Shown: positions 45,604-55,340 of the stretch, one piece after another | Numbering within the stretch: position 1 is the first letter of the stretch | Layout: every line of letters starts with the position of its first letter | Source of the DNA: Flavobacteria bacterium MS024-2A | Lineage (GTDB): Bacteria; Bacteroidota; Bacteroidia; Flavobacteriales; Flavobacteriaceae | Assembly (NCBI GenBank): GCA_905182305.1 | Contig: CAJJBB010000005.1 | Location: 62,001-126,000, forward strand | Reading direction: 5' to 3' | Length of the DNA stretch: 64,000 nucleotides | The notes under the pieces: generated by a model | Seen by the model: the letters and a program-made list of their open reading frames with translations, nothing else | Told to the model about the DNA's origin: nothing | The model's database searches: none | Position numbers and translations under genes: made by a program

Positions 45604-46613
45604 AGTTTAATTAAGTTATTATTTTTAAATGACTTAGTAGCCATTTCTGCGATGTAAGAAGCTCGAGTACCATCATGTGCTTTGATTTCCGGCTGTCTTT
45701 TTTCGAGGATACAATCTACAAACTCTTGAATTTCATTTCTAAAGGCGGTTTCAAAACGTTCATTGAATGATTGAGAACATTCCTTTTTTACTCCATTAAT
45801 ATCGAGTATTTCCACTAAATTTTTTTGAGGCACCGACCCAATTCTAAGAGTTGCTTTAGTACCCACAATTTCTGTTTCTACATTATATCCATGTGCAGCT
45901 GTGCGACCGGCAAAAATAAAAGCCATAGCATCATTTTCGAATTTCAATAAGGCAGAGACATTATCACCATCTTTGAATTGTTTGTATTCTTCATGTAAAT
46001 AACATCCGCCAATGGCATAGATGCTCGTAGGCTCTGCTTTTAAAAACCAACGCGCTAAATCAAAGTCATGTACTGCCATATCAATAAATTGTCCTGAACT
46101 TTGGGCTGCATATTTTAGTGCTCCTTCTATAGATGAATTAGGATCAACACTATAGCCTCTATAGAGAATAGGGCGGCCAATTTTTCCAGCATCTATACAT
46201 TTTTTAGCGTACAAATAAGAGGGATCATAGCGACGCATAAAACCAAGCATAAAAACCTGAAAAGGCCTTTTAATAAGTTCTTTTTCAACTTCTTTACAAG
46301 CTTCAATTGTGGTGGCTAATGGTTTTTCGCAAAAGACATGTAATCCTTCTTGAAGACAATAAGAACTTTGTTCTGCATGATGTTTTGAAGGTGAAACCAG
46401 TACAACTGCATCTAATTTAATTCCTGAAATCATGTCTTTAATACTCTTGAAGCAGTTAGTGACTCCTAACTTTTCTCTAGCTTTGGTTAGCTCTTCTAAT
46501 GAATGACTACAAACAGCAACAAGATTTGTGTTTTTTGTATGAAAACGAATGTTTTCTGCGTGTGTAAATCCTAAACGACCTAGACCCACAACACCAATTC
46601 GAACTTTATTCAT
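45600..46613 (-). CDS. Gfo/Idh/MocA family oxidoreductase (inositol 2-dehydrogenase-like)
   Basis: 337 aa. Rossmann motif GVVGLGRLGFTHAENI at 7-22, the family signature CEKPLATT at about 94-101 (Lys of EKP is catalytic), and the C-terminal sheet starting at GRPILYRGY, with the DMAVHDFDLARW stretch that holds Asp and His of the active site. Length and motifs fit myo-inositol or related polyol 2-dehydrogenases, NAD(P)-dependent and cytoplasmic. It lies 87 bp after umuD and runs into the remnant of a second copy. Confidence 0.88.
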   Translation of the reverse strand: MNKVRIGVVGLGRLGFTHAENIRFHTKNTNLVAVCSHSLEELTKAREKLGVTNCFKSIKDMISGIKLDAVVLVSPSKHHAEQSSYCLQEGLHVFCEKPLATTIEACKEVEKELIKRPFQVFMLGFMRRYDPSYLYAKKCIDAGKIGRPILYRGYSVDPNSSIEGALKYAAQSSGQFIDMAVHDFDLARWFLKAEPTSIYAIGGCYLHEEYKQFKDGDNVSALLKFENDAMAFIFAGRTAAHGYNVETEIVGTKATLRIGSVPQKNLVEILDINGVKKECSQSFNERFETAFRNEIQEFVDCILEKRQPEIKAHDGTRASYIAEMATKSFKNNNLIKL

Positions 46614-46700
46614 AATTAACTATTCTGATAAAATCAAATATAAAAAAAAGACGATTTCAAATTACAGTTTTTTAATACTTAATTATGCATTTTTTTTATA

Positions 46701-47132
46701 TTATAATTTCTTTACTACATAGGTAACCACTCCCCATATAATTAATTCGTTTTCTTCAGTTACTTTTATGGATTGATATTTCGGATTTTCAGGTATTAAT
46801 AACACTTCATCTTTGTTGACCTTAAGGCGTTTTACAGTAAATTCTCCATCAATAAAACAAACTGCGATTTTATTATCTACGGGCTCTAGACTACGGTCGA
46901 TTACTAGCAAATCACCATCATCTAAACCTGCGCCTTGCATAGATTCACCAGAAACACGAGCATAAAAAGTAGCCTCTTCATTGCGTACTACTTCTTGGTC
47001 AATGCTGATTCGTAATTCTTTAAAATCATCTGCAGGAGAAGGAAAGCCTGCAGAAATACCTTCTTGTGCCCAGTGTATTTTTTTATGGTATTCTTGGTTT
47101 GGTCGAAAGAATACTAATTTTTCTGATTTCAT
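46701..47132 (-). CDS. umuD: UmuD-like S24 family self-cleaving protein
   Basis: 143 aa, the normal UmuD length. The cleavage site is Ala28-Gly29 in GISAGFPSPADDF, the catalytic pair Ser64 (VSGESMQGAGL) and Lys101 (GEFTVKRLKV). RecA-stimulated self-cleavage would give UmuD', which activates the Y-family polymerase. It starts 6 bp after the umuC stop, so the order is umuC-umuD, opposite to the umuD-umuC order of E. coli. I see no clear LexA box upstream of umuC. Confidence 0.92.
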   Translation of the reverse strand: MKSEKLVFFRPNQEYHKKIHWAQEGISAGFPSPADDFKELRISIDQEVVRNEEATFYARVSGESMQGAGLDDGDLLVIDRSLEPVDNKIAVCFIDGEFTVKRLKVNKDEVLLIPENPKYQSIKVTEENELIIWGVVTYVVKKL

Positions 47133-47138
47133 ATCCTT

Positions 47139-48398
47139 TTATTTTATAGTAATAATTTCATTGAGTTCGGTCGTGAATCGTTGTGATAAGTGTTCTTGTT
47201 TCATTTTCCAGGTACGGTTTAAATCCTGGTTTGCTAATTTTATACGATGCGATCCAAAACGTTTGTGAATACGATCCACACTTTGCATGAGAGTTAAATG
47301 CTTGTTGTTATTATTTTGGAAAATACTTAGCTGCCGCTTTTCTGTGGGGATAAGTCCCATAATCATCACTCCAGCTTTTTTATAATGAACTCCTTTTTTA
47401 AATATTTTTTGTAGTCCCATAACAGCATGTTTACTTAAAAGAATACTCGAATTGGTAGCATAGGGAAGGGGTAGTACGCAACTATTTCGATAAGGAAAGT
47501 CCCCTTTTTTGTGAGGATCACTACGCACAAAAACCAATAATGCGTTGCAGCTGCTGCGTTGTTTGCGCATTTTTTCTGCACAGCTTGTGGCAAATGTTGA
47601 AATACGTTCTTCTAAATCTGAAAATTGTGTTATCGTTCCTTCAAAGCTTCGGGTGGTAGCAATTCCTTTTTTTACAGGAATAATTTCTTCAAGTTTTATG
47701 GAAGAAACACCTGATAAATCTTTTTTTAGTCGCAAGCCTAATACACTCATATGTTTTCGAACCCAGACATCAGGAAGTTGAGTGAATTGTAAGGCATTAC
47801 AAACTCCGATTGCTTCGAGGCGTATTTTATGTTTTCTGCCCACACCCCAAACATCACCTATTTTGGTCCACCGTAAAGCCTTGATCCTTTTTTCTTCTGT
47901 ATCAATAGTATAAACACCTTGCGTGCGTTTCATGAATTTTTTAGCAATTTTATTAGCAATTTTTGCGAGTGCTTTGGTGGGAGCTATACCAACGGAAACT
48001 GGAATACCGGTCCATTTGCGTACTTGCTTTCGCATCCTTTGTCCTTCTTGCTCTAGGTTAAACAAATCGAAGCCTTTGAAATATAAGAAGGCTTCGTCAA
48101 TACTGTAAATCTCAAAGTTTGGGGTGTATTTTTCAAGAATTGTCATAACCCTATTACTCATATCGCCATAGAGTGGATAGTTAGAAGAAAAAACTTTCAC
48201 ACCCTGTTGTTTAAATTGTTGTTTGTATTTAAAGGCAGGAGCACCCATAGGAATATTTAATGCTTTTGCTTCGTTACTTCGCGCAATAACACAACCGTCG
48301 TTATTGGAAAGAATGACCACGGGTTTACCTTCCCACTGTGGCTGAAATACCCGCTCGCAAGAGGCATAAAAATTATTACAATCGACTAGTACAAACAT
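47139..48398 (-). CDS. umuC: Y-family DNA polymerase V subunit UmuC
   Basis: 419 aa, typical for UmuC. Catalytic palm motifs: LVDCNNFYASCERVFQP at 3-19 (first Asp) and IYSIDEAFLYF at about 97-107 (Asp-Glu). Helix-hairpin-helix region WGVGRKHKIRLEAIG and a C-terminal domain ending in QSVDRIHKRFG follow. It carries out error-prone translesion synthesis with UmuD'. First gene of the pair with umuD downstream. Divergent from sucA. Confidence 0.93.
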   Translation of the reverse strand: MFVLVDCNNFYASCERVFQPQWEGKPVVILSNNDGCVIARSNEAKALNIPMGAPAFKYKQQFKQQGVKVFSSNYPLYGDMSNRVMTILEKYTPNFEIYSIDEAFLYFKGFDLFNLEQEGQRMRKQVRKWTGIPVSVGIAPTKALAKIANKIAKKFMKRTQGVYTIDTEEKRIKALRWTKIGDVWGVGRKHKIRLEAIGVCNALQFTQLPDVWVRKHMSVLGLRLKKDLSGVSSIKLEEIIPVKKGIATTRSFEGTITQFSDLEERISTFATSCAEKMRKQRSSCNALLVFVRSDPHKKGDFPYRNSCVLPLPYATNSSILLSKHAVMGLQKIFKKGVHYKKAGVMIMGLIPTEKRQLSIFQNNNNKHLTLMQSVDRIHKRFGSHRIKLANQDLNRTWKMKQEHLSQRFTTELNEIITIK

Positions 48399-48545
48399 GT
48401 GGAAAAAGATATTAAAATGTTGTTTAATAAATCAGTGTTTCCTTAAAAGTTTTTTAATGATTTAAAGAGCAGTTATTAAGGAGTATCTATTAAAATAAAA
48501 AGATGTTTTTTTATTAAAATAAAGAACCGCTTAAAGCAAAAGTTG

Positions 48546-48553
48546 TAATTTTG
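48546..48553 (+). promoter_or_regulatory. Candidate -7 element TAATTTTG before sucA
   Basis: TAATTTTG fits the TAnnTTTG consensus and sits 30 bp before the sucA ATG. A matching -33 TTG element is not visible, so confidence is limited. Confidence 0.3.
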
Positions 48554-48582
48554 ATATTAGGATTTTAGCATGAACCTAATAC

Positions 48583-51351
48583 ATGAATAATTATTCGTTT
48601 TTAAACGCCGCTCATACTGCACATTTTGCAGAATTATATGATCAATATTTACAGCAACCAGACAGTATAGAGCCCAGCTGGAGAGCCTTTTTTCAAGGAT
48701 TTGATTTTGGATTAGAAAACAGTACTTTTTCCGAGGATACCACTTCTGTAGCGGTTCCAGAACAAGTCCAAAAAGAGTTTAAAGTAGTAAGACTAATAGA
48801 TGGATACCGCAATAGAGGTCACCTATTTACTAAAACCAATCCTGTTCGAGATCGAAGAAAGTACGAACCTACCTTAGACTTGGAAAATTTTGGTTTAACC
48901 CAAGGAGATTTACCAACAATTTTTAATGCAGGTGAAATTATGGGAATTGGCCCAAGTTCATTAGAAACAATTGTTAAGCATTTGCAACTTATATATTGTG
49001 ATTCTATTGGAGTTGAATATATGTATATTAGAAAACCAGAAAAGGTTAATTGGATACAAAACCGGTTGAATATTAATGACAATCACCCACAGTTTTCAAT
49101 TGATCAAAAAAAACATATTCTCAAAAAATTGAACCAGGCAGTTAGCTTTGAAAATTTTTTACATACAAAATATGTAGGGCAAAAACGTTTTTCTTTGGAA
49201 GGTGGAGAATCTTTAATACCTGCTTTAGATGCTATAGTTGAGGCAGCAGCTGATCAAGGTATAAAAGAATTTGTGATGGGAATGTCCCATAGAGGACGTC
49301 TGAATACCTTAACCAATATTTTCGGAAAGTCAACTAAAGATATTTTTAGTGAATTTGATGGAAAAGATTATGAAGAAGTTGTTTTTGATGGTGATGTGAA
49401 ATATCACTTAGGATGGACTTCTCAAAGAGTTACTGACAATGGCAAGCAAATCAACATGAACATTGCGCCTAACCCCTCACACCTAGAAACAGTAGGTGCG
49501 GTTGTTGAAGGAATTACACGAGCTAAATTAGAAAATAAGTTCGATGGAAATACAAATAAAGTATTACCCATTATTGTGCACGGAGATGCCGCAATAGCAG
49601 GGCAAGGATTGTCTTATGAAATTGTTCAAATGGCAGGATTAAAGGGTTATGGAACAGGAGGAACGGTCCATATTGTGGTTAATAATCAAATTGGATTTAC
49701 AACTAATTATTTAGATGCACGAACCAGTACCTATTGCACTGATGTTGCTAAAGTGACACTTTCACCTGTAATACATGTAAATTCAGATGATGCCGAGGCA
49801 GTAGTTCACGCCACACTATTCGCATTAGACTATAGAATGCGATTTAAGGGAGATGTTTTTATTGATCTTTTAGGCTATCGAAAATATGGGCACAATGAAG
49901 GAGATGAACCACGTTTTACACAACCGCAACTTTATAAAGCCATTGCTAAGCATCAAAATCCAAGAGATATTTATGCAGACGGATTAAAAGCGGCAGGGAT
50001 TATAGATGATGAATATGTAAAGTTATTAGAAAAAAAGTACAAAGATTCTTTAGAGCATGACCTTATGGATTCAAGGAAAATTGAAACTACGGTAATCACA
50101 CCTTTCATGGCTGATGAATGGAAAAATTTTGTTCGTGTTGATGAAGTTGAAATGGCAAAAAGAGTAGTGACAGGTGTTTCTAAAAAAGCTTTAGATACTG
50201 CTGCTGAAACAATAACCACATTGCCAAGTGAGCACAATTTTTTACGAAAAATCGAACGATTAATAGCTGATCGTAAAGCAATGTATTTCGAAAAAGATCA
50301 ATTAGATTGGGCTATGGGAGAATTACTTGCCTATGGGACCTTACTTCAAGAAGGGTATAATGTGAGACTTTCTGGGCAAGATGTTGAACGAGGAACTTTC
50401 TCTCATCGTCATGCTGTTTTGAAAACAGAGAATTCTGAAAATGAAATTATTTTACTCAACACAATAAATCCCTTAAATCAGGGACATTTCAGTGTTTATA
50501 ATTCGCTACTTTCAGAGTATGGTGTAATGGGCTTTGATTATGGATATGCAATGGCAAGTCCGAATACCTTGACTATATGGGAAGCTCAGTTTGGAGACTT
50601 TTCAAATGGTGCACAAATTATGTTGGATCAATATATTTCATCTGCTGAAGATAAGTGGAAACTTCAGAATGGAATTGTATTATTACTTCCGCATGGATAT
50701 GAAGGACAAGGAGCAGAGCATTCTTCTGCACGAATGGAACGCTATCTTCAATTATGTGCAAAAGACAATATGTTTGTAGCTAATTGTTCTACGCCAGCAA
50801 ACATGTTTCATATTTTGAGAAGACAGATGAAAACAAACTACCGAAAACCATTGATAGTATTTACCCCCAAAAGTTTATTGCGACATCCACAAGCAGTTTC
50901 ATCTAAAAATGAATTTATAGAAGGTGAGTTTCAATCATTGATTTCTGACCAAGTAGTAGCTAAAAAAAATGTAACTTCTATTGTGTTTTGTTCAGGTAAG
51001 TTTTATTATGACCTTTATAAGGCTCGCCAAGAGAAAGACCGAATGGATGTTGCTATAGTAAGATTAGAACAACTCTTTCCACTTCCTGTAACAGAAATCG
51101 AAACTATAATTTCACAATTTAAAAATGCAACTGATATTGTTTGGGCCCAAGAAGAGCCAAGAAATATGGGGGCCTGGAGCTTTTTATTATTACATCTTCC
51201 TAACTCGCAACGTTTTCGACCTGCAACAAGAAGGTATTATGGAGCACCAGCAGCAGGAAGTGCAATACGATACAATCGTCGTCATCAACAAGTAATTGAT
51301 TATGTTTTTGACCCGACACAAGATAATTTTATAAGAAAACCAAAGAAATAG
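48583..51351 (+). CDS. sucA: 2-oxoglutarate dehydrogenase E1 component
   Basis: 922-aa thiamine-diphosphate enzyme that decarboxylates 2-oxoglutarate and transfers succinyl to the lipoyl arm of SucB. N-terminal NAAHTAHFAELYDQYLQQPD is the usual E1o start; GMSHRGRLNTLTNIFGK (active-site His in a conserved loop), the ThDP motif GDAAIAGQG around residues 335-343 and KYGHNEGDEPRFTQP follow; the C-terminal pyrimidine-domain part has GTFSHRHAV and PHGYEGQGAEHSSARMER. Length agrees with the family. Followed after 3 bp by sucB in an operon; E3 is elsewhere. Confidence 0.96.
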   Translation: MNNYSFLNAAHTAHFAELYDQYLQQPDSIEPSWRAFFQGFDFGLENSTFSEDTTSVAVPEQVQKEFKVVRLIDGYRNRGHLFTKTNPVRDRRKYEPTLDLENFGLTQGDLPTIFNAGEIMGIGPSSLETIVKHLQLIYCDSIGVEYMYIRKPEKVNWIQNRLNINDNHPQFSIDQKKHILKKLNQAVSFENFLHTKYVGQKRFSLEGGESLIPALDAIVEAAADQGIKEFVMGMSHRGRLNTLTNIFGKSTKDIFSEFDGKDYEEVVFDGDVKYHLGWTSQRVTDNGKQINMNIAPNPSHLETVGAVVEGITRAKLENKFDGNTNKVLPIIVHGDAAIAGQGLSYEIVQMAGLKGYGTGGTVHIVVNNQIGFTTNYLDARTSTYCTDVAKVTLSPVIHVNSDDAEAVVHATLFALDYRMRFKGDVFIDLLGYRKYGHNEGDEPRFTQPQLYKAIAKHQNPRDIYADGLKAAGIIDDEYVKLLEKKYKDSLEHDLMDSRKIETTVITPFMADEWKNFVRVDEVEMAKRVVTGVSKKALDTAAETITTLPSEHNFLRKIERLIADRKAMYFEKDQLDWAMGELLAYGTLLQEGYNVRLSGQDVERGTFSHRHAVLKTENSENEIILLNTINPLNQGHFSVYNSLLSEYGVMGFDYGYAMASPNTLTIWEAQFGDFSNGAQIMLDQYISSAEDKWKLQNGIVLLLPHGYEGQGAEHSSARMERYLQLCAKDNMFVANCSTPANMFHILRRQMKTNYRKPLIVFTPKSLLRHPQAVSSKNEFIEGEFQSLISDQVVAKKNVTSIVFCSGKFYYDLYKARQEKDRMDVAIVRLEQLFPLPVTEIETIISQFKNATDIVWAQEEPRNMGAWSFLLLHLPNSQRFRPATRRYYGAPAAGSAIRYNRRHQQVIDYVFDPTQDNFIRKPKK

Positions 51352-51354
51352 ATC

Positions 51355-52566
51355 ATGATTTTAGAAATGAAAGTTCCTTCACCCGGAGAGTCTATCACTG
51401 AAGTTGAAATCGCTCAATGGCTAGTCGCTGATGGAGAATATGTAGAAAAAGATCAAGCAATTGCTGAAGTAGATTCAGACAAAGCGACATTAGAATTACC
51501 CGCAGAAGTAAGTGGGATTATAACCTTTAAGGCAGAAGAAGGAGACGCTGTAGAGGTAGGTGCTGTGGTTTGTTTAATAGATACCGAAGGTCAAGCTACT
51601 ATTAGCGATTCTGTTCCGAAAGAATCGATTACTAAAGTAGTGACTAATGAATCTCCAAAAGTAACAGAAGTTCATGAAAAAAGTTATGCAACCCAAACAC
51701 CTTCTCCTGCTGCAAAAAAAATTATGAGTGAAAAAGGTATTGATCCACAAACCATTCAAGGAAGTGGAAGATCAGGGCGAATTACAAAAGAAGATGCAGT
51801 TCAAGCAATGCCTTCAATGGGAACAAAACCTGACTGGGGCGATCGTGGACAAACTAAGAGTAAACTCTCGATGTTACGGCGAAAAGTAGCTGAAAGATTG
51901 GTGCAGGCCAAAAATGAAACAGCTATGTTGACAACCTTTAACGAGGTTGACATGGCGCCTATTTTTGAGCTTCGCAAACAACATAAAGACGCCTTTCTCG
52001 AGAAGCATGGAGTTAAACTTGGTTTCATGAGTTTTTTCACTAGAGCGGTAGTAAGAGCTTTGAAGATTTTTCCTGATGTAAATTCTATGATGGAAGGTGA
52101 TTATAAAATTTCATACGACTACTGTGATATTAGTGTTGCGGTTTCAGGCCCAAAAGGATTAATGGTACCTGTAGTTCGAAATGCCGAAGTGTTATCTTTT
52201 AGTGATGTTGAAAAAGAAATTGGTCGTTTGGCCGTTCGTGCTCGTGATGGTAAAATTACTGTTGACGACATGACAGGAGGTACTTTTACTATTTCTAATG
52301 GCGGAGTATTTGGATCAATGCTTTCAACTCCTATAATTAATCCGCCACAATCAGGTATTTTAGGAATGCATAATATTATTGAACGCCCAGTGGCAATTAA
52401 TGGGAAAGTTGAAGTACGTCCAATGATGTATTTGGCATTATCTTATGATCACAGAATTATTGATGGAAAAGAATCTGTTGGGTTTTTAGTAGCTGTAAAA
52501 GAAGCATTAGAAAATCCTTTAAACTTTTTGATGGATGGGGAAGCTAAAAAAGCACTTGAGTTATAG
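51355..52566 (+). CDS. sucB: Dihydrolipoyllysine succinyltransferase, E2 of 2-oxoglutarate dehydrogenase
   Basis: 403 aa. Lipoyl domain 1-75 with the modified Lys43 in [13 protein letters not shown]3/E1-binding peripheral domain at about 112-150 ([25 protein letters not shown]); catalytic domain from about 170, with the acid/base motif [13 protein letters not shown] near residue 363-375 holding His. It forms the core of the TCA-cycle complex and transfers succinyl to CoA. Last 6 bp overlap the convergent protease gene. Confidence 0.96.
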   Translation: MILEMKVPSPGESITEVEIAQWLVADGEYVEKDQAIAEVDSDKATLELPAEVSGIITFKAEEGDAVEVGAVVCLIDTEGQATISDSVPKESITKVVTNESPKVTEVHEKSYATQTPSPAAKKIMSEKGIDPQTIQGSGRSGRITKEDAVQAMPSMGTKPDWGDRGQTKSKLSMLRRKVAERLVQAKNETAMLTTFNEVDMAPIFELRKQHKDAFLEKHGVKLGFMSFFTRAVVRALKIFPDVNSMMEGDYKISYDYCDISVAVSGPKGLMVPVVRNAEVLSFSDVEKEIGRLAVRARDGKITVDDMTGGTFTISNGGVFGSMLSTPIINPPQSGILGMHNIIERPVAINGKVEVRPMMYLALSYDHRIIDGKESVGFLVAVKEALENPLNFLMDGEAKKALEL

Positions 52567-52968
52567 CCATAATTTTTGAGTGCGGTAATCAATATTCACT
52601 TTTTTCTTTTTTAAAAAATCTGCACCCAAAATCCCCTCAATAGGGAGAGTGCCTTGTGATATTAAAGTTTTATTAATGTGTGATAGGTCTAAAAGCACAA
52701 AAGCAAGTTTTCCAACATCATGACGACCTAATTTTAATTTTGCTTTACGACTCAAAAATGCTTGCATTTTACCTTGACTGGCTCCTGCAGCATCAAATGA
52801 ATCTCCTTTACTTCGAAGATGAAATTTTTCTTCAAGTATAGAATGAACACAACTGCTAGAAGCCCCTGTGTCAATTAAAAGTTGTGCAGCAACTCCATTT
52901 ATATGTGCTTTACAAATAATATGGCGCGTTTTGGTATTTTTTAAAGAAACAAAAAGTCGAGATTTCAT
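52561..52968 (-). CDS. Retropepsin-like (clan AA) aspartic protease
   Basis: 135 aa from ATG 52968; an upstream TTG at 52989 is less likely. One aspartic protease half-domain: active-site [16 protein letters not shown], flap region, and the hydrophobic-Gly motif [20 protein letters not shown] near the C-terminus. Functional enzymes are homodimers, as in retroviral proteases. No signal peptide. Physiological target unknown. Converges on sucB. Confidence 0.88.
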   Translation of the reverse strand: MKSRLFVSLKNTKTRHIICKAHINGVAAQLLIDTGASSSCVHSILEEKFHLRSKGDSFDAAGASQGKMQAFLSRKAKLKLGRHDVGKLAFVLLDLSHINKTLISQGTLPIEGILGADFLKKKKVNIDYRTQKLWL

Positions 52969-53054
52969 ATAGATTATTGGATATAACAAAATTTTTTAAC
53001 TCTTTCAAAAGTAATTGTTCTAATTAAATTCAAAGGTCTTTTTTTTTAGTTGAG

Positions 53055-53062
53055 TACATTTG
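53055..53062 (+). promoter_or_regulatory. Candidate -7 element TACATTTG before tatD
   Basis: TACATTTG matches TAnnTTTG and lies 33 bp upstream of the TatD start. No good -33 element is seen. Confidence 0.3.
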
Positions 53063-53094
53063 TGATTGTTATTTGGTGAGACAAAATTATTCAT

Positions 53095-53883
53095 ATGAAA
53101 TTTATTGATACCCACACTCATTTATACGCTGAAGCTTTTGACGAAGATCAGCAATTAGTGTTAGAACAAGCAATTGCCGCTGGAGTAAATCATTTTTTTA
53201 TTCCAGCAATTGACAGTACTTATGTACAGAGAATGTATGCTTTGGAAATAGCGTATCCAAAAAGTGTTCATTTAATGGCAGGTCTACACCCTACACATGT
53301 TAAAGAAAATGTTGCAGAAGAGTTGGAAAAAGTGGCAGAACAATTAAAAGCACGAAAATTTTGTGCTATTGGCGAAATAGGAATTGATCTGTATTGGGAT
53401 AAGCAATTTATCGGAGAACAACAGCTTGCTTTTACACAGCAAATTATATGGGCAAAAAAATATACACTCCCAATAGTAATTCATTGTAGAGATGCTTTTG
53501 ATGAGGTTTTCGAAATCTTAGAAGCTCAAAAAGGAAAAGATCTATATGGTATTTTCCATTGTTTTACAGGAACACTGAAACAGGCCAAGCAGGCTATAAG
53601 CTTAAATTTTAAATTGGGAATTGGAGGTGTGATTACTTTTAAGAATGGAAAAGTTGATCAGTTTTTACGTGAAATTTCAATAGAAAATATTGTCTTAGAA
53701 ACAGATTCTCCCTATTTAGCTCCTGTACCGCACAGAGGGAAGAGAAATGAGAGTAAATATTTGACTTTAATCGCAAATAAAGTTGCAAAATGTTATGGGA
53801 TAACTTTGGAAGAAGTAGCCTTTAAAACCTCAAAAAATGCAATGACAATATTTAAAAATCAAAAAATTAATTTTAAAAAGTAA
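53095..53883 (+). CDS. TatD family metal-dependent hydrolase (DNase)
   Basis: 262 aa, full TatD length. Metal ligands in order: DTHTHLYAEAFDED (HxH at residues 6-8), IGEIGIDLYWD (Glu), VIHCRDAF (His), IFHCFTG (His) and ETDSPYLAP (Asp), with PHRGKRNES as the usual family tail. TatD enzymes are Mg-dependent 3'-5' DNA exonucleases used in repair or DNA turnover. It precedes a tRNA-Ser gene. Confidence 0.93.
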   Translation: MKFIDTHTHLYAEAFDEDQQLVLEQAIAAGVNHFFIPAIDSTYVQRMYALEIAYPKSVHLMAGLHPTHVKENVAEELEKVAEQLKARKFCAIGEIGIDLYWDKQFIGEQQLAFTQQIIWAKKYTLPIVIHCRDAFDEVFEILEAQKGKDLYGIFHCFTGTLKQAKQAISLNFKLGIGGVITFKNGKVDQFLREISIENIVLETDSPYLAPVPHRGKRNESKYLTLIANKVAKCYGITLEEVAFKTSKNAMTIFKNQKINFKK

Positions 53884-53931
53884 GAATATTTTTTTTAAAA
53901 GATATTTTTCGCTTTATTTGAAACTAGATTA

Positions 53932-54021
53932 AGAGAGGTGGCCGAGTGGTCGAAGGCGCACGCTTGGAAAGCGTGTATTCCAATTGCATTGGAATCGAGG
54001 GTTCGAATCCCTTCCTCTCTG
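53932..54021 (+). tRNA. tRNA-Ser(GGA)
   Basis: 90-nt class II tRNA. Acceptor stem AGAGAGG/CCTCTCT with discriminator G, anticodon stem-loop CACGC-TTGGAAA-GCGTG with anticodon GGA, long variable arm (ATTCCAATTGCATTGGAAT) typical of serine tRNA, and T-arm GAGGGTTCGAATCCCTT. CCA is not encoded. Confidence 0.96.
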
Positions 54022-54095
54022 CAAAAATTAATATCGTAAATATTTTTTTTTATCTTTAACCGCATTTAATTAAAAAGAACAAACAATTATTTAAA

Positions 54096-54863
54096 ATGAA
54101 AAAATTATTTTTTGCCCTTACTATGTTAGGTTTTATGGCTACTGCCAACGCAACCATTCTTACTGCTAATTCATCTGCAGCGGTTGTGACAACTAACTCA
54201 CAAGATGTTGATGATGACACACAAGCCGAATCAGCTTCTTTTACTCAAGAATTAAAAATACGTTTTATTGAAGGTGGTCCAGGATTTATGGGGATTGTTT
54301 TAATCTGTCTAATCTTAGGATTAGCAATATCAATTGAGCGGATTATTTTCTTAAACTTAGCAACAACAAATTCTAAGAAGTTAACAGAGGGTGTTGAAGT
54401 TGCTCTTTCTTCTGGTGGTGTTGAAGCTGCAAAAGAATTTTGTAGAGACACGAAAGGACCTGTTGCCTCTATCTTTTATCAAGGTCTAGACCGTATGGAT
54501 GAGGGTATTGAAAGTGCCGAAAAAGCAGTTGTTGCTTATGGTGGTGTTCAAATGGGACAATTAGAGAAAAATGTTTCTTGGATTTCATTATTTATTGCAT
54601 TGGCACCCATGCTTGGTTTCATGGGAACAGTAATTGGTATGATCCAAGCCTTTGATAAAATTGAAGCAGCGGGAGATATGCAGCCGTCATTGGTGGCAGG
54701 GGGTATTAAAGTCGCACTTCTTACTACTGTATTTGGTCTTGTAGTTGCAATTATCCTTCAAGTATTTTACAATTACATTGTAGCAAAAATTGATAGTATT
54801 GTAAATGACATGGAAGATGCTTCAATCACATTGATTGACATACTTGTTGCACAAAAAAAATAA
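54096..54863 (+). CDS. MotA/TolQ/ExbB proton channel family protein
   Basis: 255 aa with an N-terminal signal-like segment (LFFALTMLGFMATANATIL) and then three membrane helices: GPGFMGIVLICLILGLAISI (about 64-84), SWISLFIALAPMLGFMGTVI and KVALLTTVFGLVVAIILQVFY. The GFMGTVIGMIQAF stretch is the channel-forming signature. It powers TonB-type transport or a related envelope machine by proton flow. First gene of a cluster with a small membrane protein, two ExbD proteins and a beta-barrel protein. Gap from the tRNA 74 bp. Confidence 0.9.
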   Translation: MKKLFFALTMLGFMATANATILTANSSAAVVTTNSQDVDDDTQAESASFTQELKIRFIEGGPGFMGIVLICLILGLAISIERIIFLNLATTNSKKLTEGVEVALSSGGVEAAKEFCRDTKGPVASIFYQGLDRMDEGIESAEKAVVAYGGVQMGQLEKNVSWISLFIALAPMLGFMGTVIGMIQAFDKIEAAGDMQPSLVAGGIKVALLTTVFGLVVAIILQVFYNYIVAKIDSIVNDMEDASITLIDILVAQKK

Positions 54864-54886
54864 TTAACTTTTAATAGCAATTCATT

Positions 54887-55336
54887 ATGAATATTCAAAC
54901 AATTGTAAAAATTATTAGTGCTGTTTTTGGCTTGCTAGGCGTTGTATTCTTATTTAGAATAATTGGCGTTGGTGATGAAGAAATTAAAATGGCTGCTAGT
55001 ATGGGCGACTATGGAGTAGTTTCTCCTTTAGTGTCAGTGGCAATTGCTATACTGTTTGTAACAGTAGCAGTAACTGTTGTTTTTTCTCTGATTAATCTAG
55101 CATCTAGTCCACAGAAATTAAAAAAAGCACTTTTATTTATTGTGTGTTTTATTGTAGTAATAGGTCTCGCTTTTGTAATTTCCTCTGGTGTAGAAACTCC
55201 TTTGAAGGATGGTGAAATTCTTTCTGCTAGTGGATCCCGTTGGGTAGAAGCTGGTATTAGAACGTTTTATATCCTAGCAGCATTGGCAATAGGTTCAATG
55301 ATGTTTTTTGGAGGTAAAAAACTTATTAATAAATAA
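54887..55336 (+). CDS. Small four-helix membrane protein of the ExbB-ExbD cluster
   Basis: 149 aa, four hydrophobic helices at about 8-27, 47-70, 82-101 and 126-145. I do not recognise a named family. Its place between the ExbB-like and ExbD genes (23 bp after the former, 4 bp before the latter) suggests a subunit or assembly factor of that motor. Confidence 0.75.
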   Translation: MNIQTIVKIISAVFGLLGVVFLFRIIGVGDEEIKMAASMGDYGVVSPLVSVAIAILFVTVAVTVVFSLINLASSPQKLKKALLFIVCFIVVIGLAFVISSGVETPLKDGEILSASGSRWVEAGIRTFYILAALAIGSMMFFGGKKLINK

Positions 55337-55340
55337 AATT

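Noticed and set aside
48571-48591. Six-codon leader frame (MNLIHE) overlapping the sucA start
   Set aside because: Too short and without regulatory codons or attenuator hairpin; probably chance.
54245-54451. 68-aa minus-strand frame inside the ExbB-like gene
   Set aside because: Antisense shadow of a conserved membrane protein gene.
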